64,000 bases of DNA from Arsenicitalea aurantiaca (GCF_003994485.1 NZ_RZNJ01000002.1:791994-855993); one strand, 5' to 3'; shown: positions 23,840 through 33,405, numbered from the stretch's first letter. A program made the numbers and translations. Notes: generated by a model not told the origin, from the sequence alone.

Positions 23840-24709
23840 TCACATTCGATCCCGCTTGCGGATGGCATTGGCGACGAGGTCGAGAAACTCGTCGCCATCT
23901 CGAACCGTGGCGAGGTCCGCAGCTTCCACGGTGTACCCGAAATTGTCGGCGAGCGCCTGGTAGCGCGGCAGCCGGTCATGCAGCAGAGCCTCGAAGCCCC
24001 AGGCTCCGAAGCCTGCGGGGTCGACGTCCTCATCGGCCGTGATGCCGTTGAGGGTCTTGTACTCATCCCACTTCTTCACGAGGAATTCTGGCTGGTAGTA
24101 CATGGGCTTGGGGCTCTGGCGGAAGCGGCGGATCAGTTCGGCCGCGTCCTTCTCCGTACCCCTTATGTAGATCAGCACCGTGTTCTCGGTAAGGGTGCTG
24201 ACCACCGGATCGTTGGCATCGTTAGGGTCGATGACCTCGATCAGCGATCCGCCAGTGTCGGCGATGAAGTCATTGTAGCCGTAGAGCACCCGCGCGCGCT
24301 CGATGAACCGGGGCAGGTCCAGGAGCGACGCGATCTCGGCCACGCGGTGCTGCTCCTGGCGACGCTGGTATTCGGCGAGCGGCAATCCGCCCCGGCGCGC
24401 GTCCCCGGGAGTGCCCAGATAGGTCGACAGCGGATCGAGATTGGCAAAGGTGATGTTGGAGCCGATGGTGATCGAATCCGACCGCAGCAGATCGCGCAGG
24501 AATGGCACCTTCATGGCTTCCGCCTTGAAGTTGTCGACGATGAACTCGCCCATGTGCCGGGTGCCGATGCGGTAATCGACCGAATAGTGGAACCAGTGGT
24601 GCTGCCGGAGGAGAGCAGAGAGACGCGTCTTCCCGACGCCCGCCATGCCAAACACGGTCACGGCGTGGCGCGGACTGCGCAGGAACGCCTCAGGATCGGA
24701 ATACAGCAT
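23840..24709 (-). CDS. P-loop ATPase of unknown function
   Basis: 289 aa from the ATG at 24709 (MLYSDPEAFLRSPRHAVTVF). The Walker A motif is GMAGVGKTRLS near residues 21-31. A large middle part (VDYRIGTRHMGEFIVDNFKA, SITIGSNITFANLDPLSTYL) and the hydrophobic strand NTVLIYIRGTEKDAAELI follow. It resembles a conserved rhizobial ATPase family without a named function. It runs 53 bp upstream of metA on the same strand and may be co-transcribed with it. The frame extends far upstream without homology, so the ATG chosen is the first that gives the P-loop in the usual place. Confidence 0.7.
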   Translation of the reverse strand: MLYSDPEAFLRSPRHAVTVFGMAGVGKTRLSALLRQHHWFHYSVDYRIGTRHMGEFIVDNFKAEAMKVPFLRDLLRSDSITIGSNITFANLDPLSTYLGTPGDARRGGLPLAEYQRRQEQHRVAEIASLLDLPRFIERARVLYGYNDFIADTGGSLIEVIDPNDANDPVVSTLTENTVLIYIRGTEKDAAELIRRFRQSPKPMYYQPEFLVKKWDEYKTLNGITADEDVDPAGFGAWGFEALLHDRLPRYQALADNFGYTVEAADLATVRDGDEFLDLVANAIRKRDRM

Positions 24710-24773
24710 AAGTGCCCTCACTTGCCCGGAACGCCTGCGTTTAGACCATGCGCGGGAGCCGCACAAGCAAGCG

Positions 24774-24809
24774 GGCAATTTCTGCCGCGCCGCCCGGTGC
24801 AATCTGCCG
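24774..24809. promoter_or_regulatory. Two FlbD-like inverted repeats upstream of flgE
   Basis: A full site GGCA-ATTTC-TGCC (24774-24786) and a degenerate CGGTG-CAATC-TGCCG (24795-24809), about 65-100 bp upstream of the flgE -24/-12 promoter. The core matches the sites at flgB, flgF and flgI. Confidence 0.6.
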
Positions 24810-24872
24810 GTTGCAGACGCGCCATGCCCCTGTTCCTCCGCTATCTCTTTGAATCTGTTTGCTCTCGTAAAC

Positions 24873-24888
24873 TGGCACCCCGCTTGCA
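24873..24888 (+). promoter_or_regulatory. Sigma-54 promoter of flgE operon
   Basis: TGGCAC (24873-24878), CCCGC, TTGCA (24884-24888): an exact match to the consensus TGGCAC-N5-TTGCA. Transcription would start near 24899, about 47 bases before flgE. This is the strongest promoter call in the window. Confidence 0.9.
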
Positions 24889-24945
24889 TCGGAGTGGTCA
24901 TGTTTGGCGCGCGAAGCGCCTGTTCGGGGGTAATGGAGTACACTC

Positions 24946-26712
24946 ATGGGTATCTATGGCGCACTTTCCACTGCGGTGACCGGCCTGCGCGCTCAGGCCT
25001 TCGCCCTGGAGAACATTTCGGGCAACATCGCAAACTCCCAGACGACCGGCTTCAAACGGATCGACACCGACTTTCTCGATCTGATCGCCGACGCGCCCCA
25101 GTCGCGGATGGCCGCGGGCTCGGTGCTCGCCCAGTCGCGCAGCACCAATGACGTCCAGGGCGACATCAAGACGGCGTCCAAGGAAACCTACATGGCCATC
25201 AACGGCTCTGGGTTCTTCGTCGTGGAGCCCCCGATCTCTCAGTCGGACGGCGTTTCGGTGTTCGCCGGCACGAGCCTTTACACCCGTCGCGGCGATTTCG
25301 AGATCAACAAGGACGGCTATCTGGTCAATGGTGCGGGCCAGTACCTGAAGGGCCTGCCGATCAACGCGACGACCGGCAACATCTCGGGGTCGGTGCCCGA
25401 AGTGATCCAGCTTTCGAACGCCTTCCTGCCCGCCAACCAGACCACGCGCATCAACTACCAGCTCAACCTGCCGCAGTTGCCCAAGAACGGGAACTACCAG
25501 CAGTCCAAGGCGCTCGGGTCGGAGCTCTTCATTCCGAGCACCTTCACCTCCGTGACCCCCGACACGCCTGCAACGGCGACCGGCGCGACGCTGACAGGCA
25601 CCGATGCGGCGTCTTCGGTGATGCTGCCGGGCGAAAGCCTGACCGTCACGGTCGACGGCGCCGATGTCATTTTCGATTTCTACGACAGCAGCGTCACCGG
25701 CAACTACACCGGCGGCAATCTGGGCATCGACGTCAGCTCGGCGACCATCGCCCAGGCTCTCCAGTCGATGCAGGACGGTCTGCGCGGCGCAGGCGGTGCG
25801 GCTGCCAGCAGCGCGACGGTGGGGCTCGATGACAACGGCGCATTGGCCATCACCGCCGGTGCCAACACCATCGCCCGCATCGGTATTACCGACGGCACCA
25901 CAGGCCTCGCTCTCACCGATGGCAACTACACCCCACTCCGCCCATCGCTCGGCGTGCGCGTGGCGACGATCCCAGCCAACAAGTCCGGAGAGTTCATCGC
26001 CCAGTCGGTCGCCGGCGGAGCGATCACCACCTATGCCTCGAACGGCGCTCCGGCGAGCGTCGAGATGCGGTGGGTGAAGATCGACAGCGCGGAGACCGGC
26101 GGCGTCGAACGCTGGAACCTCTTTTACATGTCCGACAAGAACGCCACGGGCGGCAATCCCATGTGGACCAATGTCGGGACCGACTACACCTTTGCCGGCA
26201 ATGGCGAACTGACGCCCCCGATCGAGTCGGTGACGCTGACGGGCCTGACCGTCAACGGGGTGACCGTCGGCAACGTCGTTCTTCAGCATGGCAAGAACGG
26301 CGTCACCCAGTTCGCCGACACCAATGGCACGAGCCAGGTGACCGCCCTGAGCCAGAACGGATATGGCGCGGGCGAGTTCGTTTCGGCAGCCATCAATGAC
26401 AGCGGCCGCGTTGTCGTGTCCTACAGCAACGGCCAGCAGGTCGAGGTCGCGCAGGTGGTGATCGCGCAGTTCAACGCGCCCAACCAGCTCAAGCGCATGG
26501 ATGGCGGCGTGTTCGCGGCGACCTCCCAGTCGGGTGAGGCAATCTTTTCGAGCGAAGGCGGGATCATCAGCGCGTCCCTCGAATCCTCCAATACCGACAT
26601 CTCCGAGGAGTTCACCAAGCTCATCGTCACCCAGCAGGCCTATGCCGCCAGCACCCGCATCGTCTCGACTGCCGACGAGATGCTGCAGGAAGCCCTGAAC
26701 ATGGTGCGCTGA
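24946..26712 (+). CDS. flgE: Flagellar hook protein FlgE
   Basis: 588 aa, well above the approximately 400 of enteric FlgE. The N-terminus (MGIYGALSTAVTGLRAQAFA, ISGNIANSQTTGFKRIDTDF) and the C-terminus (SLESSNTDISEEFTKLIVTQ, QAYAASTRIVSTADEMLQEA) are the hook core. Extra surface domain lies between about residues 190 and 360, including a beta-rich unit (ESLTVTVDGADVIFDFYDSS) with the look of a flagellin-IN module. FlgE builds the universal joint. First of flgE-flgK-flgL under a sigma-54 promoter. Confidence 0.96.
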   Translation: MGIYGALSTAVTGLRAQAFALENISGNIANSQTTGFKRIDTDFLDLIADAPQSRMAAGSVLAQSRSTNDVQGDIKTASKETYMAINGSGFFVVEPPISQSDGVSVFAGTSLYTRRGDFEINKDGYLVNGAGQYLKGLPINATTGNISGSVPEVIQLSNAFLPANQTTRINYQLNLPQLPKNGNYQQSKALGSELFIPSTFTSVTPDTPATATGATLTGTDAASSVMLPGESLTVTVDGADVIFDFYDSSVTGNYTGGNLGIDVSSATIAQALQSMQDGLRGAGGAAASSATVGLDDNGALAITAGANTIARIGITDGTTGLALTDGNYTPLRPSLGVRVATIPANKSGEFIAQSVAGGAITTYASNGAPASVEMRWVKIDSAETGGVERWNLFYMSDKNATGGNPMWTNVGTDYTFAGNGELTPPIESVTLTGLTVNGVTVGNVVLQHGKNGVTQFADTNGTSQVTALSQNGYGAGEFVSAAINDSGRVVVSYSNGQQVEVAQVVIAQFNAPNQLKRMDGGVFAATSQSGEAIFSSEGGIISASLESSNTDISEEFTKLIVTQQAYAASTRIVSTADEMLQEALNMVR

Positions 26713-26726
26713 GGCCACCACTCACG

Positions 26727-26752
26727 CTCTCCCGGCTTTTGGGTCGGGAGAG
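26727..26752 (+). other. Intercistronic hairpin between flgE and flgK
   Basis: CTCTCCCG (26727-26734) and CGGGAGAG (26745-26752) with a 10-base loop. No T-run follows on the plus strand, so it looks more like an RNA processing or stability element or partial attenuator than a full terminator. It could lower flgK/flgL levels relative to the abundant hook protein. Confidence 0.5.
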
Positions 26753-26773
26753 GCAATCTCCTGGAGGGTTTGA

Positions 26774-28573
26774 ATGGGACTGACGGCAACGCTCTCCAAT
26801 GCCCTTGGCGGCATGAAGGTCAACCAGAGCGCGCTCGACATCGTCAGCCGCAACGTGGCCAATGCCGGCACGCCCGGTTACCACCGCCAGTCCCTCACCA
26901 TCGTCGACAGCGCGGGGATCAACTCTTCGCTCGTCAACGCGCAGGGCGTGGAGCGCGCCTTCAACCAGAGCCTGCAGAGCTATTATACCCGGCAGGTTTC
27001 CGACACCGCGGGCGCCGATATACAGGCCCAGTTCCTCGACCGCCTGCAGACCTTCATGGGCAAGCCGGGCAGTGCCGGTTCGCTGGACACGGTCTTCGGC
27101 GACTTCCAGAACGCACTTTCTGCAGCGGCCACGAGCCCGGACGATTATGCCGTGCGCGCCACCGTGATGACGAAGGCCCAGTCGCTCGTCGAGACACTCA
27201 ACCGCCTCAGCAGCAACGTCGCGGACATGACGCGGGATGTGTCGAGCCAGATCGGCGCGCGGGTCAACGACGTCAACGCGCTCCTCAAGAAGCTCGACCA
27301 CATCAACGATACGTTGCAGGACGTTACCGTCGATCCGACGGCCCGCGCGGCCGTGCTCGACCAGCGCGACCGCATCGTCTCCTCGATCGCCGAGATCATG
27401 GACGTGAGGGTCGATTATCGCGTGAACGGCACCGTCGCCCTGACGACGCGGTCGGGCATCGGCATTCTCGACCACGAAGCGGGCGAGTTGAGCTTCGATC
27501 CGAACAATGGCCGCCTCGACCTCTCGACGCCATCTGGCCATCTCATCGACCTCGCCCAGCCCGGAACGCTGCAATCGGGCCGGCTCGGAGGCCTGCTCGC
27601 ACTGCGCGAAAGCCTTCTGGGCGAGACCCAGGCACAGCTCGATTCCATTGCAGCTGCCCTCGCACAGGCCTTTTCGACCCAGCATACGGCCGGCACGCCC
27701 ACGAGCGCGTCGGGACGGGAGGGATTTACCGTCCCGATCGATTTCGTCGGCTTCAAGCCGGGCAACGACATCATGCTCGAATACACCCAGAACGGGCGCC
27801 CGGTCACCGCGCGCATCGTGCGGGTGGACGATCCGACCAAACTGCCAATGGACAGCTTCGATGCCGACGGCACGCGCGTGATCGGGTTGAGTTTTACCGG
27901 CGGCATGACCGATCTCGTGGCCGGCCTTCAGCAGGCGCTCGGCCCCAATTTCGCCGTCGCAGATGCCGGCGGTGGCCTGCTCTCGATCATGGATGACGGC
28001 GCGCCGGGCCTCACCAGCGTCACCGGCCTCTCGACGCGCACGACCGCAACATCCGCGCAGGGCCAGCATGCGCTGCCGCTCTTTCTCGATACAGGCGGCG
28101 TCCCGTTCAGCAACAGCCTCGATGGCCGCGGCCAGGCCACCGGCTTTGCCGCGCGCATCAAGCTCAACGGCGCGATCGTCGCCGACAACAGGCTCCTCGT
28201 ACAGGGCGTGCCGGGCACGACACTCGGGGATTCGAGCCGCGTCGACTATCTCGTGGGCCAGCTCTCGGGCATGTCGTTCGGCGCCTCGGGCGGCAGGGCC
28301 GGCACCGGCCTGCGGCTGGGCGGCACGGTCGGGCAGATGATCGCCCAGACCATCAACTTCCAGGGCTCCCGAATCTCCGCCGGTCTCGACGCGCGGGACA
28401 GCCAGATGCTGACGCTCGAGGCGCTGACCACCCAGATGCAGTCCGAATACGGCGTCAACATCGACGAGGAGATGGCCCGGCTCATGGAGCTGCAGAACGC
28501 CTACGCCGCCAACGCCCGCATCGTTTCGGTGGTGCAGGAGTTGCTGAACGAGCTGATGAGGATCGCGGCATGA
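26774..28573 (+). CDS. flgK: Flagellar hook-associated protein FlgK
   Basis: 599 aa with the FlgK start MGLTATLSNALGGMKVNQSA, rod motif IVSRNVANAGTPGYHRQSLT, and DRIVSSIAEIMDVRVDYRVN with TRSGIGILDHEAGELSF of the middle domain. The C-terminus ends NIDEEMARLMELQNAYAANA, the paired axial helix. FlgK is the first hook-filament junction protein. Follows flgE by 61 bp (hairpin between) with GGAGGG as ribosome-binding site; its stop overlaps the flgL start (ATGA). Confidence 0.95.
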   Translation: MGLTATLSNALGGMKVNQSALDIVSRNVANAGTPGYHRQSLTIVDSAGINSSLVNAQGVERAFNQSLQSYYTRQVSDTAGADIQAQFLDRLQTFMGKPGSAGSLDTVFGDFQNALSAAATSPDDYAVRATVMTKAQSLVETLNRLSSNVADMTRDVSSQIGARVNDVNALLKKLDHINDTLQDVTVDPTARAAVLDQRDRIVSSIAEIMDVRVDYRVNGTVALTTRSGIGILDHEAGELSFDPNNGRLDLSTPSGHLIDLAQPGTLQSGRLGGLLALRESLLGETQAQLDSIAAALAQAFSTQHTAGTPTSASGREGFTVPIDFVGFKPGNDIMLEYTQNGRPVTARIVRVDDPTKLPMDSFDADGTRVIGLSFTGGMTDLVAGLQQALGPNFAVADAGGGLLSIMDDGAPGLTSVTGLSTRTTATSAQGQHALPLFLDTGGVPFSNSLDGRGQATGFAARIKLNGAIVADNRLLVQGVPGTTLGDSSRVDYLVGQLSGMSFGASGGRAGTGLRLGGTVGQMIAQTINFQGSRISAGLDARDSQMLTLEALTTQMQSEYGVNIDEEMARLMELQNAYAANARIVSVVQELLNELMRIAA

Positions 28574-30072
28574 TCGTGAACAAGACCATGTTCCCGGTGC
28601 AGACCGGGTTTCGGGCGATCAGCCAGATGAGCAGCAGGCTCGACACCCTGCAGGTCCAGCTCGCCTCGGGCCAGAAGGCGACGACCCTTGCCGAGATGGG
28701 CGACAGCCGGGGAACCAGTCTTGCGCTGCGCGCCCGCCTCACCGCGCTCGATGGCTACGCAACGAGCATCGAAACCGTCAACCTGCGGCTCAGCGTGCTC
28801 GACACTTCAATCAAGCAGCTCAACACGCTTTCGAGCAATACGCGCAACGCCATGGTGCCAGGGGCCTATGGGACGGGGGACGTAAACCTCACCGCAGCGC
28901 CGGGGCAGGCAAAGGCCCGCCTCGATGAGGTGCTGAGCCTGCTGAACACCGACGTCAACGGCCGCTATCTCTTTTCGGGCAGCGCAAGCGACGCCAAGAC
29001 GGTTCCGCAGGTCGATGCCCTGCTCTATGGCAGTGGCACGAAGCAGGGCTTTGCCGAGATCGCACAGCAGCGGCTCGCGGCCGACACCGGCGTTGCCGGA
29101 CAGGGCCGGCTATCGGTCTCGACGACCGGCACGGAGGTGACGCTCGCCGAGGAAGCGACTGTCTTCGGGATCAAGATCTCCGGCGCCACGGCGTCCAATG
29201 CCTCTATTTCGACGCCTGCGGCTTCGGGCGATCCGCAGAGCCAGTCGATCGCCTTTGGTGGACAGCCCTTTCCCGGCGACACGGTCACCTTCGCCCTGCA
29301 GATGCCTGACGGGTCGAGCCACACGCTCAAGCTGACCGCCGTATCGGGGCCGGCCGGGGCCGGCGAGTTCAGCATCGGAGGCAATGCGAGCGCCACGGCG
29401 GCCAATTTCGGCAGCGCGCTGGAAACCGCCCTGCAACAGACGACGAAGACCGTGATGGCGTCCGCCTCAAGGTTTGCAGCGGCCGACAATTTCTTCAACG
29501 GTGCAGGCGATCCCGTCATGCGGGTCGCTGCGCCTCCGGGCGGAAACTGGGCCGAAGCCACCGGGCTTGTCGCCGCCACCGATGCGAACACCGTGCTCTG
29601 GTATCGGGGCGGCGATGAAAACCCGCCACGCCAGGGCGTCACCGCCCGCATCGACGACAACACGCGCGTTGCCTATGGCGTGCAGGCCAATGAGCGGGGA
29701 ATCGTCGATCTTGTGCGCAGTCTCGCAGTCGTTGCGACCGATACGTTTTCGAGCAGCGATCCCACTGCCAAGGCGCGTTTCGACGCCACGGGCAGCCGGC
29801 AGATCGAGCGACTGTCCGAGAGCCGCAACTCCCAGCCCGGATCGCTGGCCGTGATCGCAGTCGACCTCGGCCTTGCGAGGACGACGACCGCCGCGACGGC
29901 CGCTCGTCAGAGCGACTATCGCGGGCAGCTCGAGAACCTGCTGGCCGATATCGAGCAGATCGAACCCGAAGCCGTGGCCATGGAAATCCTCGCCCTGCGG
30001 ACACGGCTCGAGGCGAGCTACGCAACCACCTCCGCGATCTCGCAGTTGAGCCTCGTCAACTACATCCGCTAG
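28570..30072 (+). CDS. flgL: Flagellar hook-associated protein FlgL
   Basis: 500 aa, longer than enteric FlgL (about 317). The N-terminus (FRAISQMSSRLDTLQVQLAS, KATTLAEMGDSRGTSLALRA) and C-terminus (YRGQLENLLADIEQIEPEAV, ILALRTRLEASYATTSAISQ) are flagellin-like core helices. Between them an extra beta-rich insert (QSIAFGGQPFPGDTVTFALQ) resembles the repeated unit in flagellin and FlgE. FlgL is the second junction protein. Last gene of the flgE operon, with an ATGA overlap with flgK. Confidence 0.92.
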   Translation: MIVNKTMFPVQTGFRAISQMSSRLDTLQVQLASGQKATTLAEMGDSRGTSLALRARLTALDGYATSIETVNLRLSVLDTSIKQLNTLSSNTRNAMVPGAYGTGDVNLTAAPGQAKARLDEVLSLLNTDVNGRYLFSGSASDAKTVPQVDALLYGSGTKQGFAEIAQQRLAADTGVAGQGRLSVSTTGTEVTLAEEATVFGIKISGATASNASISTPAASGDPQSQSIAFGGQPFPGDTVTFALQMPDGSSHTLKLTAVSGPAGAGEFSIGGNASATAANFGSALETALQQTTKTVMASASRFAAADNFFNGAGDPVMRVAAPPGGNWAEATGLVAATDANTVLWYRGGDENPPRQGVTARIDDNTRVAYGVQANERGIVDLVRSLAVVATDTFSSSDPTAKARFDATGSRQIERLSESRNSQPGSLAVIAVDLGLARTTTAATAARQSDYRGQLENLLADIEQIEPEAVAMEILALRTRLEASYATTSAISQLSLVNYIR

Positions 30073-30146
30073 CGCGGGCGGCGGGCCTTGCCTTGTAAAT
30101 GCCGGGCCAGCCCCTATCTTGGCGGCGTCATCTCCGGGAAACACCT

Positions 30147-31601
30147 TTGGCCCGCTTACCCACCACGTTCGGCGACGAAATCGGCATTGCGCTCGGCAAT
30201 CTGGCCGATGCGGCGACGGGGACGCTCACCCCGACCATCCGCCTCGGCGTTACCGGTCTCAGTCGCGCGGGCAAGACGATCTTCATCACCGCGCTCGTCC
30301 ATAATCTGCTGACCGGTGGCCGTCTCCCGGCCTTCGGACCGCTCGCTGAAGGGCGCTTCATCGGCGCGCGGCTGGCCGAGTACCCCGATGCAGCGATCCC
30401 GCGTTTCGCCTATGAGCAGCACCTGGCCGCACTTACGGGCAGGTCGCCCGTTTGGCCCGAAAGCACACGCCGCATATCCCAACTGCGCCTCGTGCTCCGC
30501 TTCCAGTCGACGAAGCTTCTTTCGGGTCTCCGGGGTACCTCAACGCTCAATCTCGACATTGTCGACTATCCGGGCGAATGGCTCCTCGACCTGCCACTGC
30601 TCGGGCTCGATTACGCCCAGTGGAGTGCCCAGGCGCTGGAGCGGGCGCGCAGGCCCGTGTCCCGGGACGAAGCAGCACCCTTTCTCAATGCTCTCGCCGC
30701 CATCGACCCGCTGACCGATGCAACCGATGTTGCGGCCGAAGGCCTCGCAGGCGCGTTCACGTCCTATCTGCGCGCGTCGCGCGAGGATGGCCGGGCGCTT
30801 TCGAGCCTTCCCCCCGGTCGCTTCCTGCTGCCGGGCGATCTCGAAGGATCCCCAGCCCTCACCTTCGCGCCTCTCCCGCCGCCAGCGGGCCGGGTGCGCC
30901 ACACGAGCCTCTATGCCATGCTCGAACGGCGCTACAACGCCTATAAGGACGTCGTCGTCCGACCGTTCTTCCGCGACCATTTTGCCCGGCTCGACCGTCA
31001 GGTCGTGCTCGTCGATGCCCTGAGGGCGCTGAATGCCGGCCCGGACGCCGTGGCGGACCTCGAAACGGCACTGACCGAGATTCTCGGCTGCTTCCGCCAG
31101 GGCCAGACCAACCCGTTCATGCGGCTGGTCGCGCGACGCATCGATCGCATCCTTTTTGCGGCGACGAAGGCCGATCATCTGCACCATACGAGCCATGACC
31201 GCCTTGAGGCGATCCTCAACAGGCTGCTCGCCAGTTCGGCGCGACGCGCCCGCTTTGCCGGGGTGGAGATTCGCTCGCTCGCGATAGCGGCCATTCGCGC
31301 CACCCGGGAAGGCACGATGCAGGAAGGCGGCGAAACGCTCCCTTGCATCATCGGCACGCCCATGCCGGGCGAGAGGCTGGGCGGGACGCGGTACGATGGC
31401 GCGACAGAAATCGCCTTGTTCCCCGGAGACTTGCCCGAAGATCCGGACTCAGCTCTTCAACCCGATGGCGGGGTGCACCTCAACTTCCTCAAATTCATGC
31501 CGCCCGGGTCGCTCGAGCGCAACGCCGAGGGGGCGGCCGTGTTGCCGCATATCCGTTTCGACAGGGCGCTCAATTTCCTGATCGGAGACCGGCTGCAGTG
31601 A
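30147..31601 (+). CDS. YcjX family P-loop NTPase
   Basis: 484 aa from the TTG at 30147 (LARLPTTFGDEIGIALGNLA), chosen because GGGAA stands upstream and this matches where related proteins begin; an ATG at 30099 would add 16 residues with no similarity. Walker A: GVTGLSRAGKTIFITAL; further blocks LNLDIVDYPGEWLLDLPLLG and RIDRILFAATKADHLHHTSH. YcjX is a dynamin-like GTPase family protein linked to envelope stress in enterics. It overlaps the downstream YcjF-like gene by 4 bases, a conserved pair. Confidence 0.88.
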   Translation: MARLPTTFGDEIGIALGNLADAATGTLTPTIRLGVTGLSRAGKTIFITALVHNLLTGGRLPAFGPLAEGRFIGARLAEYPDAAIPRFAYEQHLAALTGRSPVWPESTRRISQLRLVLRFQSTKLLSGLRGTSTLNLDIVDYPGEWLLDLPLLGLDYAQWSAQALERARRPVSRDEAAPFLNALAAIDPLTDATDVAAEGLAGAFTSYLRASREDGRALSSLPPGRFLLPGDLEGSPALTFAPLPPPAGRVRHTSLYAMLERRYNAYKDVVVRPFFRDHFARLDRQVVLVDALRALNAGPDAVADLETALTEILGCFRQGQTNPFMRLVARRIDRILFAATKADHLHHTSHDRLEAILNRLLASSARRARFAGVEIRSLAIAAIRATREGTMQEGGETLPCIIGTPMPGERLGGTRYDGATEIALFPGDLPEDPDSALQPDGGVHLNFLKFMPPGSLERNAEGAAVLPHIRFDRALNFLIGDRLQ

Positions 31602-32617
31602 AACCACCCATCGCCCGCACGCTTGGCCAGTCCACACAGACCGAGGAGACGAGACGCGCTCCGCGCAGCTTTGCGCCCGAGACGCTGACTGCCGTCGAGA
31701 CCGAGCCGCCGATCTTTGACACGCTGGTATCGGACGCCATCGAACCCGCGCCGTCGATCCGCCGCATGAGCCTCTGGGCACGCCTTGCGTGGGGTACAGG
31801 CGCATTCCTTGTCTCGCTCGGCCTGGCGCTGGCGGCCGAACGACTGATCCGGGACCTGTTCGCGCGCTATGAGGTGCTGGGCTGGGCGGGACTTGCGGCG
31901 CTGGCGCTGTTCGTCATGGCGCTCGCAATCCTCATCGGCCGCGAAGTCATCGCCCTGCGGCGGCTCCGTAATCTCCACGCACTTCGGAATCGCGGCACTG
32001 ACGCGCTTGCGGGCAATGATCTGGCCGAAGGGCGAGCGGTCCTGCGCGAACTCGAAACGATCTACGCTGCGCGCCCGGACCTCGCACGGCCTCGCGAGAC
32101 GCTCGGCCGCGACGCGGGCGATCTCCTTGATGGCGCGGAGATCATCCGCCTTGCCGAACGGCGGCTGATGGCGCCGCTCGACCGTCGTGCCCGCGCGCTC
32201 ACCGCAGCGTCGGCGCGGCGCGTGGCGCTCGTGACTGCCGTCAGCCCGCGAGCCCTCGTCGATATTGCGTTCGTCGTCTATGAGAGCGTTCGGCTCGGTG
32301 GCGCAATTGCCCGGCTCTACGGCGCCCGGCCGGGCTTTCTGGGCTCCTGGCGGCTGTTCGGCGCGGTGCTCGGCCATCTGGCCGTGACCGGCGGGCTCGC
32401 AGCGAGCGACGGGCTGGTAGAGCAGCTCGTCGGCCATGGCCTTGCAGCCAAACTGTCCAAGCGGCTTGGGGAAGGCGTGGTCAACGGGCTGATGACCGTC
32501 AGGGTCGGCATTGCCGCGATCCGCGTCGTCCGCCCCCTGGCCTTCGAGACCGAACGCCAGCCTGTGGTACGCGAGTTCCTGCCTGAACTCGCCAACGTCG
32601 CGGCGAAGGTCGAGTAG
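31598..32617 (+). CDS. YcjF family (TIGR01620/DUF697) membrane protein
   Basis: 339 aa from the GTG at 31598, which overlaps the YcjX stop (GTGA). An N-terminal charged region is followed by two membrane helices (about residues 65-87 and 95-122: AWGTGAFLVSLGLALAAERL, WAGLAALALFVMALAILIGR). A cytoplasmic helical region follows, then the DUF697 domain with ARRVALVTAVSPRALVDIAF and LYGARPGFLGSWRLFGAVLG. The partner YcjX gene is upstream. Function is unsettled; the pair is often induced by envelope stress in other bacteria. Confidence 0.88.
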   Translation: MKPPIARTLGQSTQTEETRRAPRSFAPETLTAVETEPPIFDTLVSDAIEPAPSIRRMSLWARLAWGTGAFLVSLGLALAAERLIRDLFARYEVLGWAGLAALALFVMALAILIGREVIALRRLRNLHALRNRGTDALAGNDLAEGRAVLRELETIYAARPDLARPRETLGRDAGDLLDGAEIIRLAERRLMAPLDRRARALTAASARRVALVTAVSPRALVDIAFVVYESVRLGGAIARLYGARPGFLGSWRLFGAVLGHLAVTGGLAASDGLVEQLVGHGLAAKLSKRLGEGVVNGLMTVRVGIAAIRVVRPLAFETERQPVVREFLPELANVAAKVE

Positions 32618-32625
32618 ACCTGAGC

Positions 32626-33405
32626 TCAGTGGGCGCGGGCAGCGGCCAGATTGTCAATCTCGCCAAGCGCGACGAAGCGCTCGAGCTGGGGCTTTGCGAA
32701 GAAATAGCCCTGAAAGAGCCGCACGCCCGCGTCGCGAAGGCTGGCCAGTTCTTCGCCACTTTCGATACCTTCGGCCAGAACTGTGATGTTCAGCGTGCGA
32801 GCGATATCGATGATCCCCTTCACGATCGCCTGGCGCGACGGCGAGGACGAGATATCGCGAACGAGTTCCATGTCGATCTTGATGAGATCCGGCTGGAACC
32901 GGGCGAGAAGCCCGAGCCCTGCATATCCCGCGCCGAAGTCATCGAGGGCCGTGGTGAAGCCCATGCGCTTGTACTCCGACACGATGTGTCGGACGTGCTC
33001 AGTGTCGTCCATCCGTTCATTCTCGGTGAACTCGAACATCAGCCGGCGTGGATCGAACTTCGCCTTCGCCGCTGCGGCGAGGGAAGACCGAATGCAGGCG
33101 CTGGGCTCGTAGACCGCGTTGGGCATGAAATTGATCGAAAGACGGGCAACGCCGTCATCCTTGAGACGGCTTCCGGCCAGTTCGATCGCTTTGACGCGGC
33201 ACGCCTGATCGAAGGTGTAGCGGTTCTCGTCGGTCACGTGGGAGAGGATTTGGCCGGCGCCCTGCCCTTCGGTCCCGCGCACCAGCGCTTCATAGCCCCA
33301 GATGGAGCCCGCCTCTATATCGACGATCGGATGAAAGGCCATTGTGAAGGCGACGGGAAACGGCGCGCCGTTGCGACAACCGTCGCAACCGGTATTGGCA
33401 AGCAT
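32626..33405 (-). CDS. EAL-domain cyclic-di-GMP phosphodiesterase
   Basis: 259 aa, a single EAL domain with no fused sensor domain. Catalytic motifs are intact: YEALVRG, the Asn in SINFMPNA, FEFTENERMDD, LDDFGAGYAGLG, LIKIDM, AEGIES and FQGYFFAKP. It should hydrolyse c-di-GMP to pGpG and so favour motility over attachment. The short N-terminus holds CDGC near residues 7-10, a possible metal or redox site. It lies convergent with the YcjF gene; no promoter was identified. Confidence 0.9.
   Translation of the reverse strand: MLANTGCDGCRNGAPFPVAFTMAFHPIVDIEAGSIWGYEALVRGTEGQGAGQILSHVTDENRYTFDQACRVKAIELAGSRLKDDGVARLSINFMPNAVYEPSACIRSSLAAAAKAKFDPRRLMFEFTENERMDDTEHVRHIVSEYKRMGFTTALDDFGAGYAGLGLLARFQPDLIKIDMELVRDISSSPSRQAIVKGIIDIARTLNITVLAEGIESGEELASLRDAGVRLFQGYFFAKPQLERFVALGEIDNLAAARAH

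Noticed and set aside
23787..23870. Possible SAM-II riboswitch upstream of metA
   Set aside because: The 53-bp leader was read on the minus strand and lacks the conserved pseudoknot sequences of SAM-II; an upstream gene also adjoins.
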